The notes under the pieces are model-generated. The model made no database searches, was not told where the DNA came from, and saw nothing but the letters and a program-made list of their open reading frames with translations. Shown in pieces: positions 1 to 7,457 of a DNA stretch of 44,860 nt. Made by a program: the position numbers and the translations under genes. Numbering within the stretch: the first letter of the stretch is position 1; every line of letters starts with the position of its first letter. Source of the DNA: Sphingopyxis sp. HIX (GTDB taxonomy: Bacteria; Pseudomonadota; Alphaproteobacteria; Sphingomonadales; Sphingomonadaceae); NCBI RefSeq assembly GCF_001468285.1, contig NZ_LNSB01000045.1, positions 1 through 44,860 on the forward strand. The letters run 5' to 3'.

Positions 1-20
1 GCAGGGGCGGACGCTCTTCT

Positions 21-135
21 CCCCTCCCGCTTGCGGGAGGGGTCGGGGGTGGGCAACGACGTTGCCATGGCCCACCCCGCTGCGACTAACGAGCAAGCTC
101 GTAAGTCTCGCTGCCCCTCCCGCAGGCGGGAGGGG
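21..135. repeat. REP-like cluster of four hairpins
   Basis: Four perfect stem-loops are packed together. Positions 21-42 form a 10-bp stem (CCCCTCCCGC, loop TT). Positions 52-66 form GGCAAC-GAC-GTTGCC. Positions 89-102 form ACGAGC-AA-GCTCGT. Positions 114-135 form the same 10-bp stem as the first, with loop AG. The cluster lies just beyond the 3' end of the minus-strand regulator gene and may stop its transcription. It looks like the extragenic repeat elements common in sphingomonads. Confidence 0.75.
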
Positions 136-156
136 AGGGGCTCACGCGTCCGCTGT

Positions 157-810
157 CTAAAGCCCGCCTTCCCCATCGGCGTGCAGGCTCATCAGCGAAT
201 CCATCAGCCCGTCGTCGGCGCTCGAACACACCCCCAGCACCAGCGCCTCGTCGCAGCCTTCGGCGACGACATAGGCGTGGCCCATCGACGAATCGAGGTA
301 GATGCCCTGGCCGACCTCGAGGATGATCGGATCGTAAAATTCGGTGTGCACCGCCATCCGCCCTTCGAGGACGTAGATGAACTCCTCGCCATGATGGTGG
401 ACGAGCTCGCCGAATTCGGTCGCGCTGTGCGCGCGGATGCGCGTCAGGATCGGGATCATGCGCTTCTGGCGCAGGTCGGTGCAGAGATAGTGATAGTCGT
501 AATTGTCGGTGGTCACGCGCACCGCATTGTCGAGCGTGCCGACGCTGCGTCGCCCGGTCACGCGCGGCGAGGCCTCCTCCGATTCCTCGGCGAACAGGTC
601 GGACATGCGCATGTTCAGCCGCTGGCTGAGCTGCTGGAGCTTGTCGTAGCTCAAGGTCAGCCGGTCGTGCTCGACCTTCGACAGCGTCGACACGGGGATG
701 CCCGACTTCGCGCTCATCTCCTTGAGCGTCCAGCGATTCCGCGACCTTATCCCGCGCATCACCTCGCCGAGCGTCGGCGGTTTGCTGCGGCTTGCCATCA
801 AAGTCGCCAT
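157..810 (-). CDS. XRE-family transcriptional regulator with C-terminal cupin domain
   Basis: This 217-residue protein has an N-terminal helix-turn-helix of the XRE/Cro type (about residues 14-73, including 'TLKEMSAKSGIPVSTLSKVE') and a C-terminal cupin (about 118-195, with 'HHHGEEFIYVLEG' carrying the usual His/Glu positions). Regulators of this build sense a small molecule in the cupin barrel and control nearby catabolic or transport genes. The start at 810 gives MATLMASRSK; Met5 is a possible alternative. The gene is divergent from the serine hydrolase at 939 and shares a 128-base control region with it. That region contains a sequence repeated before the dipeptidase at 4105, so this protein is the likely regulator of the cluster (inference). 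The ligand cannot be read from the sequence. Confidence 0.92.
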   Translation of the reverse strand: MATLMASRSKPPTLGEVMRGIRSRNRWTLKEMSAKSGIPVSTLSKVEHDRLTLSYDKLQQLSQRLNMRMSDLFAEESEEASPRVTGRRSVGTLDNAVRVTTDNYDYHYLCTDLRQKRMIPILTRIRAHSATEFGELVHHHGEEFIYVLEGRMAVHTEFYDPIILEVGQGIYLDSSMGHAYVVAEGCDEALVLGVCSSADDGLMDSLMSLHADGEGGL

Positions 811-817
811 AAGCCGT

Positions 818-857
818 TTGACAATTTTCTAATCAGGATCATTATGTCCCTATTGGG
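818..857 (+). promoter_or_regulatory. Candidate sigma70-type promoter and regulator site between the XRE-cupin and serine hydrolase genes
   Basis: TTGACA at 818-823, a 16-base spacer and CATTAT at 840-845 (four of six consensus bases) form a plausible promoter for the gene at 939. The element TTGACAATTTTCTAATCAGG(A) at 818-838 recurs with two differences at 4043-4063. A second box, TGTCCCTATTGGG at 845-857, resembles TGTCCTATTTGGG at 4030-4042. The region is strikingly AT-rich against its surroundings. Binding by the adjacent XRE regulator is inference. Confidence 0.55.
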
Positions 858-938
858 CTAACAGATGTCAGCCCTTGGTAAGGGGTCGCGCTGCTCGCTG
901 CAAGGGCCAGTGAGGGCGCCGCAAAAAGGGAGGTGGCG

Positions 939-2918
939 ATGCGTTTCGTTCGCAAGCTGATGATCGGACTGGCGGCGCTCGCCGCGGTCCCGCTGATGGC
1001 GCAGGGGCCGGTCCCCGCGCCGCCCGCCAAAAAGGCCGAGGCGCCCGCGCTGCCCGCGGTCAAGGCGCCCGCCGCGCCGGTCGCGCTCGACCGCGCCGAT
1101 CTCGAGGCGTGGCTCGACGGTTATCTCCCCTATGCGCTCGAACGCGGGCGCATTCCGGGCGCGGTCGTCGTCGTCGTCAAGGACGGCCAGGTCGTGCTGG
1201 AGAAGGGCTACGGCTATTCGGACGTCGCGAAACGCGCGCCGGTGCTGCCCGAATCGACGCTCTTCCGCCCCGGCTCGGTGTCGAAGCTCGTCACCTGGAC
1301 CGCGGTGATGCAACAGGTCGAACGCGGCAAGATCGATCTCGACAAGGACGTCAACGCCTATCTCGATTTCAAGATTCCCGCCTTTGAGGGCAAGCCGATC
1401 ACGATGCGCAACATCATGACGCACACCGCGGGGTTCGAGGAATCCGTGCGCCACCTGATCAGCAGCGATCCCAAGGCGGTGATGACGCTGAAGAAACAGA
1501 TGCCGCTGGCGCTGCCCGAACGCGTCTTTGCGCCGGGCACGACCCCTGCTTACTCGAACTACGCCACCGCGCTCGCGGGCTATATCGTCGAGCGGGTGAG
1601 CGGCGAGGATTTCGACTCCTATGTCGAAAATCACGTCTTCAAGCCGCTCGGCATGACGCACGCGACCTTCCGCCAGCCGCTGCCGAAGGCGCTCGAAGCG
1701 CATATGTCGAAGGGCTATCCCGACATCACCGGGAAGGCGCAGCCCTTCGAAATGGTGATCCCCGCGCCCGCGGGCAGCCTGTCGGCGTCGGGCGCCGACA
1801 TGGCCAAGTTCATGATCGCGCACTTGAGCGACGGCGCCGGGCTGATGAAGCCCGAAACCGCGAAGATGATGCACGATTACAAGGCGCCGGGCGTCGGCCC
1901 GCTCAACAGCATGGCGCTCGGTTTCTACGAACAATGGGTCAACGGCCACCGCGCGATCGCGCATGGCGGCGACACCGTCTGGTTCCATTCCTATCTGTGG
2001 CTCTTCCCCGACAGCGACATCGGCCTCTATATCTCGATGAACGCCCCGGGGCAGGCGGGCGACGCGGGCGCGGTGCGCAGCGCGCTGTTCCACAAATTCG
2101 CCGACCGCTATCTGCCCGGCACCGAAAAGCCCGGCACCGTCGATGCCAAGACCGCCAAGGCGCACGCGCAGATGATGGTCGGCCATTATGTCAGCAGCCG
2201 CGGCAGCTTCACCAATTTTCTGAGCGTGCTTGGCCTGCTCGGCCAGGCGCAGATCGGGGTGACCGAGGACGGCAAGCTCAGCTTCCCCGCGCTCGACGGG
2301 CTCGGTGCCGGCGCGCGCGACTGGGTCGAGGTCGAACCCTTCGTGTGGCGCGACACCGGCACCGGCGAGCGGCTCGCCGCCGAGGTCAAGGACGGCCGCG
2401 TCGTCCGCATGAGCGTCGACGCGGGCTCGCCCTTCATGGTGTTCGAACCCGCCCCCGCGGCGACCAACAGCGCCTGGCTCAGCCCCGCGATGCTCTTCGC
2501 GCTGGCGATGGTCCTACTCGCGGCGCTCGCCTGGCCGGTGCGCGCGCTGGTGCGCCGCAGTTATAAAGCGGAATTCGCGCTGACCGGACCGTCGCTCCGC
2601 GCCTACCGCCTGTCGCGCGTCTTCGCCTGGCTGGTGATCGCGGCGCTGGTCGGCTGGGGTGCGCTGATCGCGGCCTTCTCGGCCGATATCGGCAGCATCG
2701 GGGGGCCGCTCGACTGGCTCATCCACCTGCTGCGCATCCTGACCCCGCTCGCGAGCTTCGGCCTGTTGGCGACCGCGGGCTGGCACCTGGTGCGCACGGT
2801 CAAGGACAAGCGCGCCTGGACGATGAAGCTCGGTGCGGTGCTGCTCGTGCTCGCCGCGCTGGTGCTCGTCTGGGTGACGCTGGTCTTCCACCTCTACGGC
2901 TTCGACATGGTGTATTGA
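939..2918 (+). CDS. Serine hydrolase, beta-lactamase/S12 family, with C-terminal membrane domain
   Basis: A 659-residue exported protein. A signal peptide (about residues 1-22) and a Pro/Ala-rich linker precede a class C beta-lactamase-type domain. Its catalytic motifs are S113-V-S-K116, Y205-S-N207 and H342-G-G344. Family members are D-aminopeptidases, DD-peptidases and esterases. After a linker domain come four predicted membrane helices (about 513-533, 561-582, 594-617, 630-652), so the catalytic domain is probably tethered in the periplasm. I chose ATG 939 because AGGGAGG sits just upstream; a GTG at 933 is in frame but overlaps that site. Its stop overlaps the start of the epimerase gene (TGATG), implying coupled translation. 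The substrate is unknown; the neighbours suggest D-amino-acid peptides. Confidence 0.9.
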   Translation: MRFVRKLMIGLAALAAVPLMAQGPVPAPPAKKAEAPALPAVKAPAAPVALDRADLEAWLDGYLPYALERGRIPGAVVVVVKDGQVVLEKGYGYSDVAKRAPVLPESTLFRPGSVSKLVTWTAVMQQVERGKIDLDKDVNAYLDFKIPAFEGKPITMRNIMTHTAGFEESVRHLISSDPKAVMTLKKQMPLALPERVFAPGTTPAYSNYATALAGYIVERVSGEDFDSYVENHVFKPLGMTHATFRQPLPKALEAHMSKGYPDITGKAQPFEMVIPAPAGSLSASGADMAKFMIAHLSDGAGLMKPETAKMMHDYKAPGVGPLNSMALGFYEQWVNGHRAIAHGGDTVWFHSYLWLFPDSDIGLYISMNAPGQAGDAGAVRSALFHKFADRYLPGTEKPGTVDAKTAKAHAQMMVGHYVSSRGSFTNFLSVLGLLGQAQIGVTEDGKLSFPALDGLGAGARDWVEVEPFVWRDTGTGERLAAEVKDGRVVRMSVDAGSPFMVFEPAPAATNSAWLSPAMLFALAMVLLAALAWPVRALVRRSYKAEFALTGPSLRAYRLSRVFAWLVIAALVGWGALIAAFSADIGSIGGPLDWLIHLLRILTPLASFGLLATAGWHLVRTVKDKRAWTMKLGAVLLVLAALVLVWVTLVFHLYGFDMVY

Positions 2919-3925
2919 TGGCGACCATGGACCGGCAGAAACTGGCGCTCGACCTTCGGGTCGAGCGCTTTCCCTACCACCAGCCCTTCCGCATCTCGGG
3001 GCATGTCTTCACCGAGACGGCCTTGCTCGTCGCCGAGTTGTCCGACGGCACGCACAGCGGGCGCGGCGAGGGGGCGGGGGTCTATTATCTCGGCGACGAT
3101 ATCGACCATATGCTTAGCCAGGCGACCGTCGTGCGTCCGGCGATCGAGGCGGGCGCGACGCGCGCCGAGCTGCAGCACCTGCTGCCCCCCGGCGGCGCGC
3201 GCAACGCGATCGACTGCGCCTATTGGGAGCTCGAAGCGAAGCAGGCGGGGCGGCCCGTGTGGGAACTCGCCGGGTTGGCGGCGCCCAAGGCCCTGCGCTC
3301 GACCCTGACGCTCGGCGCCGACGCGCCGGGCAGGATGGCGCGCGCGGCGCTCACCATCGACCCGGAGGCGCCGGTGAAGGTCAAGCTCACCGGCGATTTG
3401 GGCGACGACATCGCGCGCGTCGAGGCGATCCGCGCGGCGCGGCCCGAAGCGTGGATCGGGGTCGATGCCAACCAGGGCTATGACGCCGCCACCTTGCGCA
3501 AACTGCTCCCGATACTCACCGCGAACGGCGTGGCGCAACTCGAACAGCCGCTGAAGCGCGGGCGCGAGGCCGATCTCGACGGCCTCAAGCGTCCGCTCCC
3601 GTTCGTTGCCGACGAAAGCGCGGTGACGCTTGCCGACACCGCCTCGCTGATCGGCCGCTTCGACGTGGTGAACATCAAGCTCGATAAATGCGGCGGGCTG
3701 ACCGAGGGGCTGGCGATCGCGCGGCAGGCGAAGAAGCTGGGGCTCGACGTGATGGTCGGCAATATGATGGGCACCAGCCTGTCGATGGCGCCCTCCTATC
3801 TGGTCGGCCAGCTCTGCGACATCGTCGACCTCGACGGTCCAACCTTCCTCGCGCGCGACCGCGCGCCGGGGGTCGAATATCGCGGGGGGATGATCCGTTG
3901 TCCGGAAGAAATCTGGGGTGGGTAG
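2918..3925 (+). CDS. dgcA: Enolase-superfamily dipeptide epimerase / N-acetyl-D-glutamate racemase-like (DgcA)
   Basis: A 335-residue cytoplasmic enzyme of the muconate-lactonizing/dipeptide-epimerase branch of the enolase superfamily. Visible active-site residues are the K154-V-K156 pair, metal ligands D183 (GVDANQGYD), E209 (LEQP) and D232 (ADES), and the second base region K254-L-D-K257. Such enzymes take the alpha proton from an N-acyl amino acid or dipeptide and invert it. A DgcN-type protein is encoded at 7458 in the same cluster. In the known DgcN-DgcA route D-glutamate is acetylated, racemized to N-acetyl-L-glutamate and then used, so the DgcA assignment is preferred over an L-Ala-D/L-Glu epimerase. 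ATG 2918 overlaps the upstream stop by one base. A REP element follows the gene. Confidence 0.85.
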   Translation: MATMDRQKLALDLRVERFPYHQPFRISGHVFTETALLVAELSDGTHSGRGEGAGVYYLGDDIDHMLSQATVVRPAIEAGATRAELQHLLPPGGARNAIDCAYWELEAKQAGRPVWELAGLAAPKALRSTLTLGADAPGRMARAALTIDPEAPVKVKLTGDLGDDIARVEAIRAARPEAWIGVDANQGYDAATLRKLLPILTANGVAQLEQPLKRGREADLDGLKRPLPFVADESAVTLADTASLIGRFDVVNIKLDKCGGLTEGLAIARQAKKLGLDVMVGNMMGTSLSMAPSYLVGQLCDIVDLDGPTFLARDRAPGVEYRGGMIRCPEEIWGG

Positions 3926-3937
3926 GCTCCCATCCCT

Positions 3938-4014
3938 CGTCCCCCCGGACCTGATCCGGGGTCCCGCTTTTCGATGTGGCTGAGCGGGACCCCGGGGTCG
4001 AGCCCGGAGTGACG
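3938..4014. repeat. REP-like palindrome, possible terminator after dgcA
   Basis: An imperfect inverted repeat. Its inner stem pairs GGGGTCCCGC (3958-3967) with GCGGGACCCC (about 3984-3993), and its outer arms are CGTCCCCCCGGACCTGATCC and the matching bases ending GGAGTGACG. It separates the serine hydrolase-dgcA pair from the promoter of the dipeptidase operon and could stop transcription or stabilise the upstream mRNA. Confidence 0.65.
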
Positions 4015-4029
4015 AAAAAGTCGACAACA

Positions 4030-4070
4030 TGTCCTATTTGGGTTGACAATTTTCTGATTAGGACAATAGT
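4030..4070 (+). promoter_or_regulatory. Candidate promoter and operator of the dipeptidase-receptor-dgcN operon
   Basis: TTGACA (4043-4048), a 16-base spacer and AATAGT (4065-4070) form a plausible promoter. It sits inside an inverted repeat: TGTCCTA at 4030-4036 and TAGGACA at 4059-4065. The core at 4043-4063 matches 818-838 at 19 of 21 positions. The mirror-symmetric boxes flanking the -35 look like an operator placed to block polymerase. Control by the XRE-cupin protein is inferred. Confidence 0.55.
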
Positions 4071-4104
4071 CTCAAATTTGTAAAACATACTCGTGGAGGG
4101 TGGA

Positions 4105-5247
4105 ATGAGTCGGTCATTCCCGCTGACGCGCCGCGCGCTTGTCGCCGGTGTGGTGGGGAGCGCCGTGTCGGCGCCGATGATCAATCGCGGGGCGTTCGCT
4201 TTCGCCGCCGCCCCCGCGCGCAGCTATTCGCGCCGCGCGGTCGATCTCGTCGCGTCGTCGCTGGTCATCGACATGCTCGCGCCGCTCAAGATCACGCTGT
4301 CGCCCGACTATGTGACGCGCCGCCTGACCGACGCCGAGGCGGCGGAGTTTCGCGCCAGCGGCATCACGGGCTTCCACAATGCCTTCGGCCTCGGCGGCCC
4401 CGATGCCCGCGCGCAAGCGCTCGAATATCTCGCGGCGTGGCAGCATTTTGCGGGGCATAATGCGCATGTCTTTTCGCTCGTCGGCGACGTCGCCGACCTC
4501 GACCGCGCCAAGTCCGAGAAAAAATGCGCGGTGATCATGGGCATCCAGAATGCCGAGCATTTCGAGAAGGTCGAGGATGTCGCGACCTTTCGCCGCCTCG
4601 GCCTCCGCTGCGCGCAGCTCACCTACAACAGCCAGAATATGATCGGGTCGGGCAGCACCGAGCGCGTCGACGGCGGGGTCAGCGACTATGGCGCCGCGAT
4701 CATCGCCGAGATGGAGAAGCAGAAGATGCTGATCGACGTCTCGCACTGCGGCGACCGCACGACGCTCGACGCGATCGAACTGGCGAAAGGCCCGATCGCG
4801 ATCACCCACAGCAACGCGCGTGCGCTGGTCGACCATGTGCGCGTCAAGACCGACGAAGCGATCAAGGCGCTCGCGGCGAAGGGCGGGGTGATGGGCATCA
4901 CCGGGGTGCGCATGTTCGTGCGCGCCAGCGACCCGACCAACGTCGGGCATATGGCCGACCATATCGACCATGTCGCGAAACTGACGGGAATCGAGCATGT
5001 CGGCATCGGCTCCGACGCCGACCTCCACGGCTACGACGACATGGAGCCGTCCGAATATGCCGCGCTCAAGGGCAGCTACAAGGCGAGCTACGGCTTTCGC
5101 GACAAGATCGACATCGACGGTTTCGACCATCCCTTGAAGGTCTTCGACCTGACCGAGGAACTCATTCGCCGGGGTTATTCCAACAACAACATCACGGCCG
5201 TGCTCGGGGGCAATTTCCGCCGCCTGCTTGGTCAAGTCTGGGGGTAA
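4105..5247 (+). CDS. Peptidase M19 (membrane dipeptidase) family protein with altered metal ligands, Tat-type signal
   Basis: A 380-residue member of the renal/membrane dipeptidase family, whose enzymes cut dipeptides and accept a D-residue at the C-terminal position. The N-terminus (LTRRALVAG) is a likely twin-arginine signal. Compared with human membrane dipeptidase, the second zinc-site histidines H214 (DVSH) and H235 (ITHSN), the substrate-binding arginine R246 and the acid D304 (GIGSDAD) are kept. However, the N-terminal His-x-Asp is replaced by D56-M-L-A-P and the bridging Glu by Q148 (MGIQNAEH; E151 is nearby). It may use one metal, or have a changed or lost activity. ATG 4105 follows GGAGGGTGG; an in-frame GTG at 4093 is less likely. 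First gene after the 4030-4070 promoter, five bases ahead of the receptor gene. Confidence 0.87.
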   Translation: MSRSFPLTRRALVAGVVGSAVSAPMINRGAFAFAAAPARSYSRRAVDLVASSLVIDMLAPLKITLSPDYVTRRLTDAEAAEFRASGITGFHNAFGLGGPDARAQALEYLAAWQHFAGHNAHVFSLVGDVADLDRAKSEKKCAVIMGIQNAEHFEKVEDVATFRRLGLRCAQLTYNSQNMIGSGSTERVDGGVSDYGAAIIAEMEKQKMLIDVSHCGDRTTLDAIELAKGPIAITHSNARALVDHVRVKTDEAIKALAAKGGVMGITGVRMFVRASDPTNVGHMADHIDHVAKLTGIEHVGIGSDADLHGYDDMEPSEYAALKGSYKASYGFRDKIDIDGFDHPLKVFDLTEELIRRGYSNNNITAVLGGNFRRLLGQVWG

Positions 5248-5251
5248 GACG

Positions 5252-7438
5252 ATGAAAAAGACTGTTTTGATTGCCGCAAGCCTGACCGCGCTGATGGCTG
5301 CCATGCCCGCGCAGGCGCAGGACGCCGCCGCGGGCGAAACCGACGGAGAGATCGTCGTCACTGCGCAGAAGCGCGTCCAGAATGTCCAGGACGTGCCGAT
5401 CTCGATCGCGGTGGTCAGCGGCGAGGCGCTGCAGGAACAGGGCTCCGCCTCGCTCGTCGACTATGCGGGCTATGTTCCCGGCATGAACGTCAGCAACGGC
5501 GGCACGCCCGGCCAGACCACAATCACGCTGCGCGGCGTCGCGCCTTTGAACGCGGCGCAGACCGTCGGCATCTATCTCGACGACGCGCCGGTGGGGTCGA
5601 GCGCGCTCTACAATCGCGCCGGCTCCTTCACCATCGACCTGATGCCGTACGACCTCGAGCGCATCGAGGTGCTCAAGGGGCCGCAGGGCACGCTCTACGG
5701 CGCAAGCTCGATCGGCGGACTCGTCAAATATGTCACCGTCCAGCCCGACACGACGCAGTTCAAGGTCCGCGCCGGCGTCGAGGGTTTCACGATCAAGGAT
5801 GCCGGCGGGCTCGGCTGGGGCGGGCAGGTGTTCGTCAACGCGCCGATCGCCACCGACACGCTCGCGGTGTCGGGCAGCTTCGCGTGGCGCAAGACGCCCG
5901 GCTGGGTCGACAGCGTCAACAACGCCGGGCTCAAGGACCAGAACGACTATGAACAGCGCGGCGGCCGCCTAGCCCTGCTGTGGCAGCCGACCCCCGAACT
6001 CAGCGTCAAGCTGGCGGGCATCTGGCAATCGCTCGATTCGGACGGCAATGGTCTTTATGCGGCCGATCTGACCGGCCAGCGGCTCGGCAACGGCCACTCA
6101 TTCAACAATTATGTCCCCGAATCCTATGACATCGACCTCGACTATTATTCGGCAACGCTCGACTATGATTTCGGCGCGGCGACGCTGACCTCGGCGACGA
6201 CCTACAGCAAGACGCAGAGCCGGCAGGTGCAGGATGCGAGCTATGCGTTCGGCGTGCTCTTCCCGCTGCTCACCGGCGGCGCGATCGCACCCGGCATCAC
6301 GCCCTTCTACCTCGACCTCGGGCTCGAGAAATGGACACAGGAGCTTCGCCTCGCGTCGCCGAGCGGCGGGACCTTCGAGTGGATGGTCGGCGGATTCTTC
6401 ACCGACGAAACCACCAGCAATTCGCAGTTGGTGCGTTCGTTCGACATGGCGGGCAACCCGATCGCGCCGCTCGATCCGCTCGCGATCGTCGGCCTGCCGG
6501 CGACCTACAAGGAATATGCGGTCTTCGGCAACGCCACCCTCAAGCTCAGCGAACGGTTCGAGGTCACCGGCGGGCTGCGCTGGGCGCGCAACGAGCAGAC
6601 CTTCACCCAGATCAGCTCGGGCGCGATCGTGCCGACCGCGAACGACCCCGGCACGTCGGAGGAAAGCGTCTGGACCTTCTCGGTCAGCCCGCAGTTCCAC
6701 ATCAACGAGGATGCGATGCTCTATGCGCGCGTCGCGACGGGCTATCGCCCCGGCGGTCCGAACGTCATCGTCCCCAATGTCCCGCCCAGCGTCGATGCCG
6801 ACCGCATGACCAATTACGAGGTCGGGCTGAAGGCCGATTTCGCCGATCGCATGGTGACCGTCGACGCCGCCTTTTTCTGGATGGACTGGACCGACATCCA
6901 GGTCACCCGCGCCTTCGGCGGCGTGTCGGGCGGCGCCAACGGCGGCAAGGCGACGAGCAAGGGCTTCGAGGGCAGCATCGCGCTGCGCCCCGCGCCCGGC
7001 CTGACGATCAGCGCGACGGGCAGCTACACCGACGCGACCTTGAGCGAGGATGTGCCCGAGATCAGCGGCGTCGATGGCGACCGCCTGCCCGCGGTGCCCA
7101 AGTTCAGCGGTGCGCTGCGCGCCGATTACGAGTTCGAGCTCGGTGGCAGCACCAAGGGCAGCTTCGGCGCGGGCATACGCCACGCGAGCAACCGCCTGTC
7201 GCTGGTCGAGAGCGATCCGCTGGTGGCGGTGGCCAAGCCCTACACCTCGGTCGACCTCAACGCGTCGGTGACCTTCAACGACCATTGGACGGCGCGCGCC
7301 TATGTGCGTAACCTGCTCGACAACAAGGGGGAGATGGCGCGGTCGACCTTCGCCAATGGCCTGAACCAGCCCAGCTTCCTCGGCATTTCGCCGCTACAGC
7401 CGCGGACGATCGGCGTCGCGCTCGACATGTCCTTCTGA
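5252..7438 (+). CDS. TonB-dependent outer-membrane receptor
   Basis: A 728-residue outer-membrane transporter. A signal peptide (about 1-23, ending AQAQ) is followed by a TonB-box-like 'GEIVVTAQKR', a plug domain that includes 'IEVLKGPQGTLYGASSIGG', and a large beta-barrel ending in a typical final strand with C-terminal Phe (RTIGVALDMSF). It is powered by TonB-ExbBD and brings in substrates too large or scarce for porins. Its place between a dipeptidase and dgcN suggests a peptide or modified amino-acid ligand, though iron-siderophore receptors share this fold. ATG 5252 has GGGGGTAAG upstream; an in-frame TTG at 5228 lies inside the preceding gene. No SusD-like partner is present. Confidence 0.93.
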   Translation: MKKTVLIAASLTALMAAMPAQAQDAAAGETDGEIVVTAQKRVQNVQDVPISIAVVSGEALQEQGSASLVDYAGYVPGMNVSNGGTPGQTTITLRGVAPLNAAQTVGIYLDDAPVGSSALYNRAGSFTIDLMPYDLERIEVLKGPQGTLYGASSIGGLVKYVTVQPDTTQFKVRAGVEGFTIKDAGGLGWGGQVFVNAPIATDTLAVSGSFAWRKTPGWVDSVNNAGLKDQNDYEQRGGRLALLWQPTPELSVKLAGIWQSLDSDGNGLYAADLTGQRLGNGHSFNNYVPESYDIDLDYYSATLDYDFGAATLTSATTYSKTQSRQVQDASYAFGVLFPLLTGGAIAPGITPFYLDLGLEKWTQELRLASPSGGTFEWMVGGFFTDETTSNSQLVRSFDMAGNPIAPLDPLAIVGLPATYKEYAVFGNATLKLSERFEVTGGLRWARNEQTFTQISSGAIVPTANDPGTSEESVWTFSVSPQFHINEDAMLYARVATGYRPGGPNVIVPNVPPSVDADRMTNYEVGLKADFADRMVTVDAAFFWMDWTDIQVTRAFGGVSGGANGGKATSKGFEGSIALRPAPGLTISATGSYTDATLSEDVPEISGVDGDRLPAVPKFSGALRADYEFELGGSTKGSFGAGIRHASNRLSLVESDPLVAVAKPYTSVDLNASVTFNDHWTARAYVRNLLDNKGEMARSTFANGLNQPSFLGISPLQPRTIGVALDMSF

Positions 7439-7457
7439 CGCGACGGGAGAGACCAAG

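Noticed and set aside
858..2186. Long minus-strand frame of 442 residues opposite the first serine hydrolase
   Set aside because: His/Arg/Asp-rich translation typical of the antisense of a GC-rich gene; the plus strand has clear S12 motifs.
6098..7285. 395-residue minus-strand frame opposite the TonB receptor
   Set aside because: Antisense shadow without recognisable motifs; the receptor on the plus strand is unambiguous.
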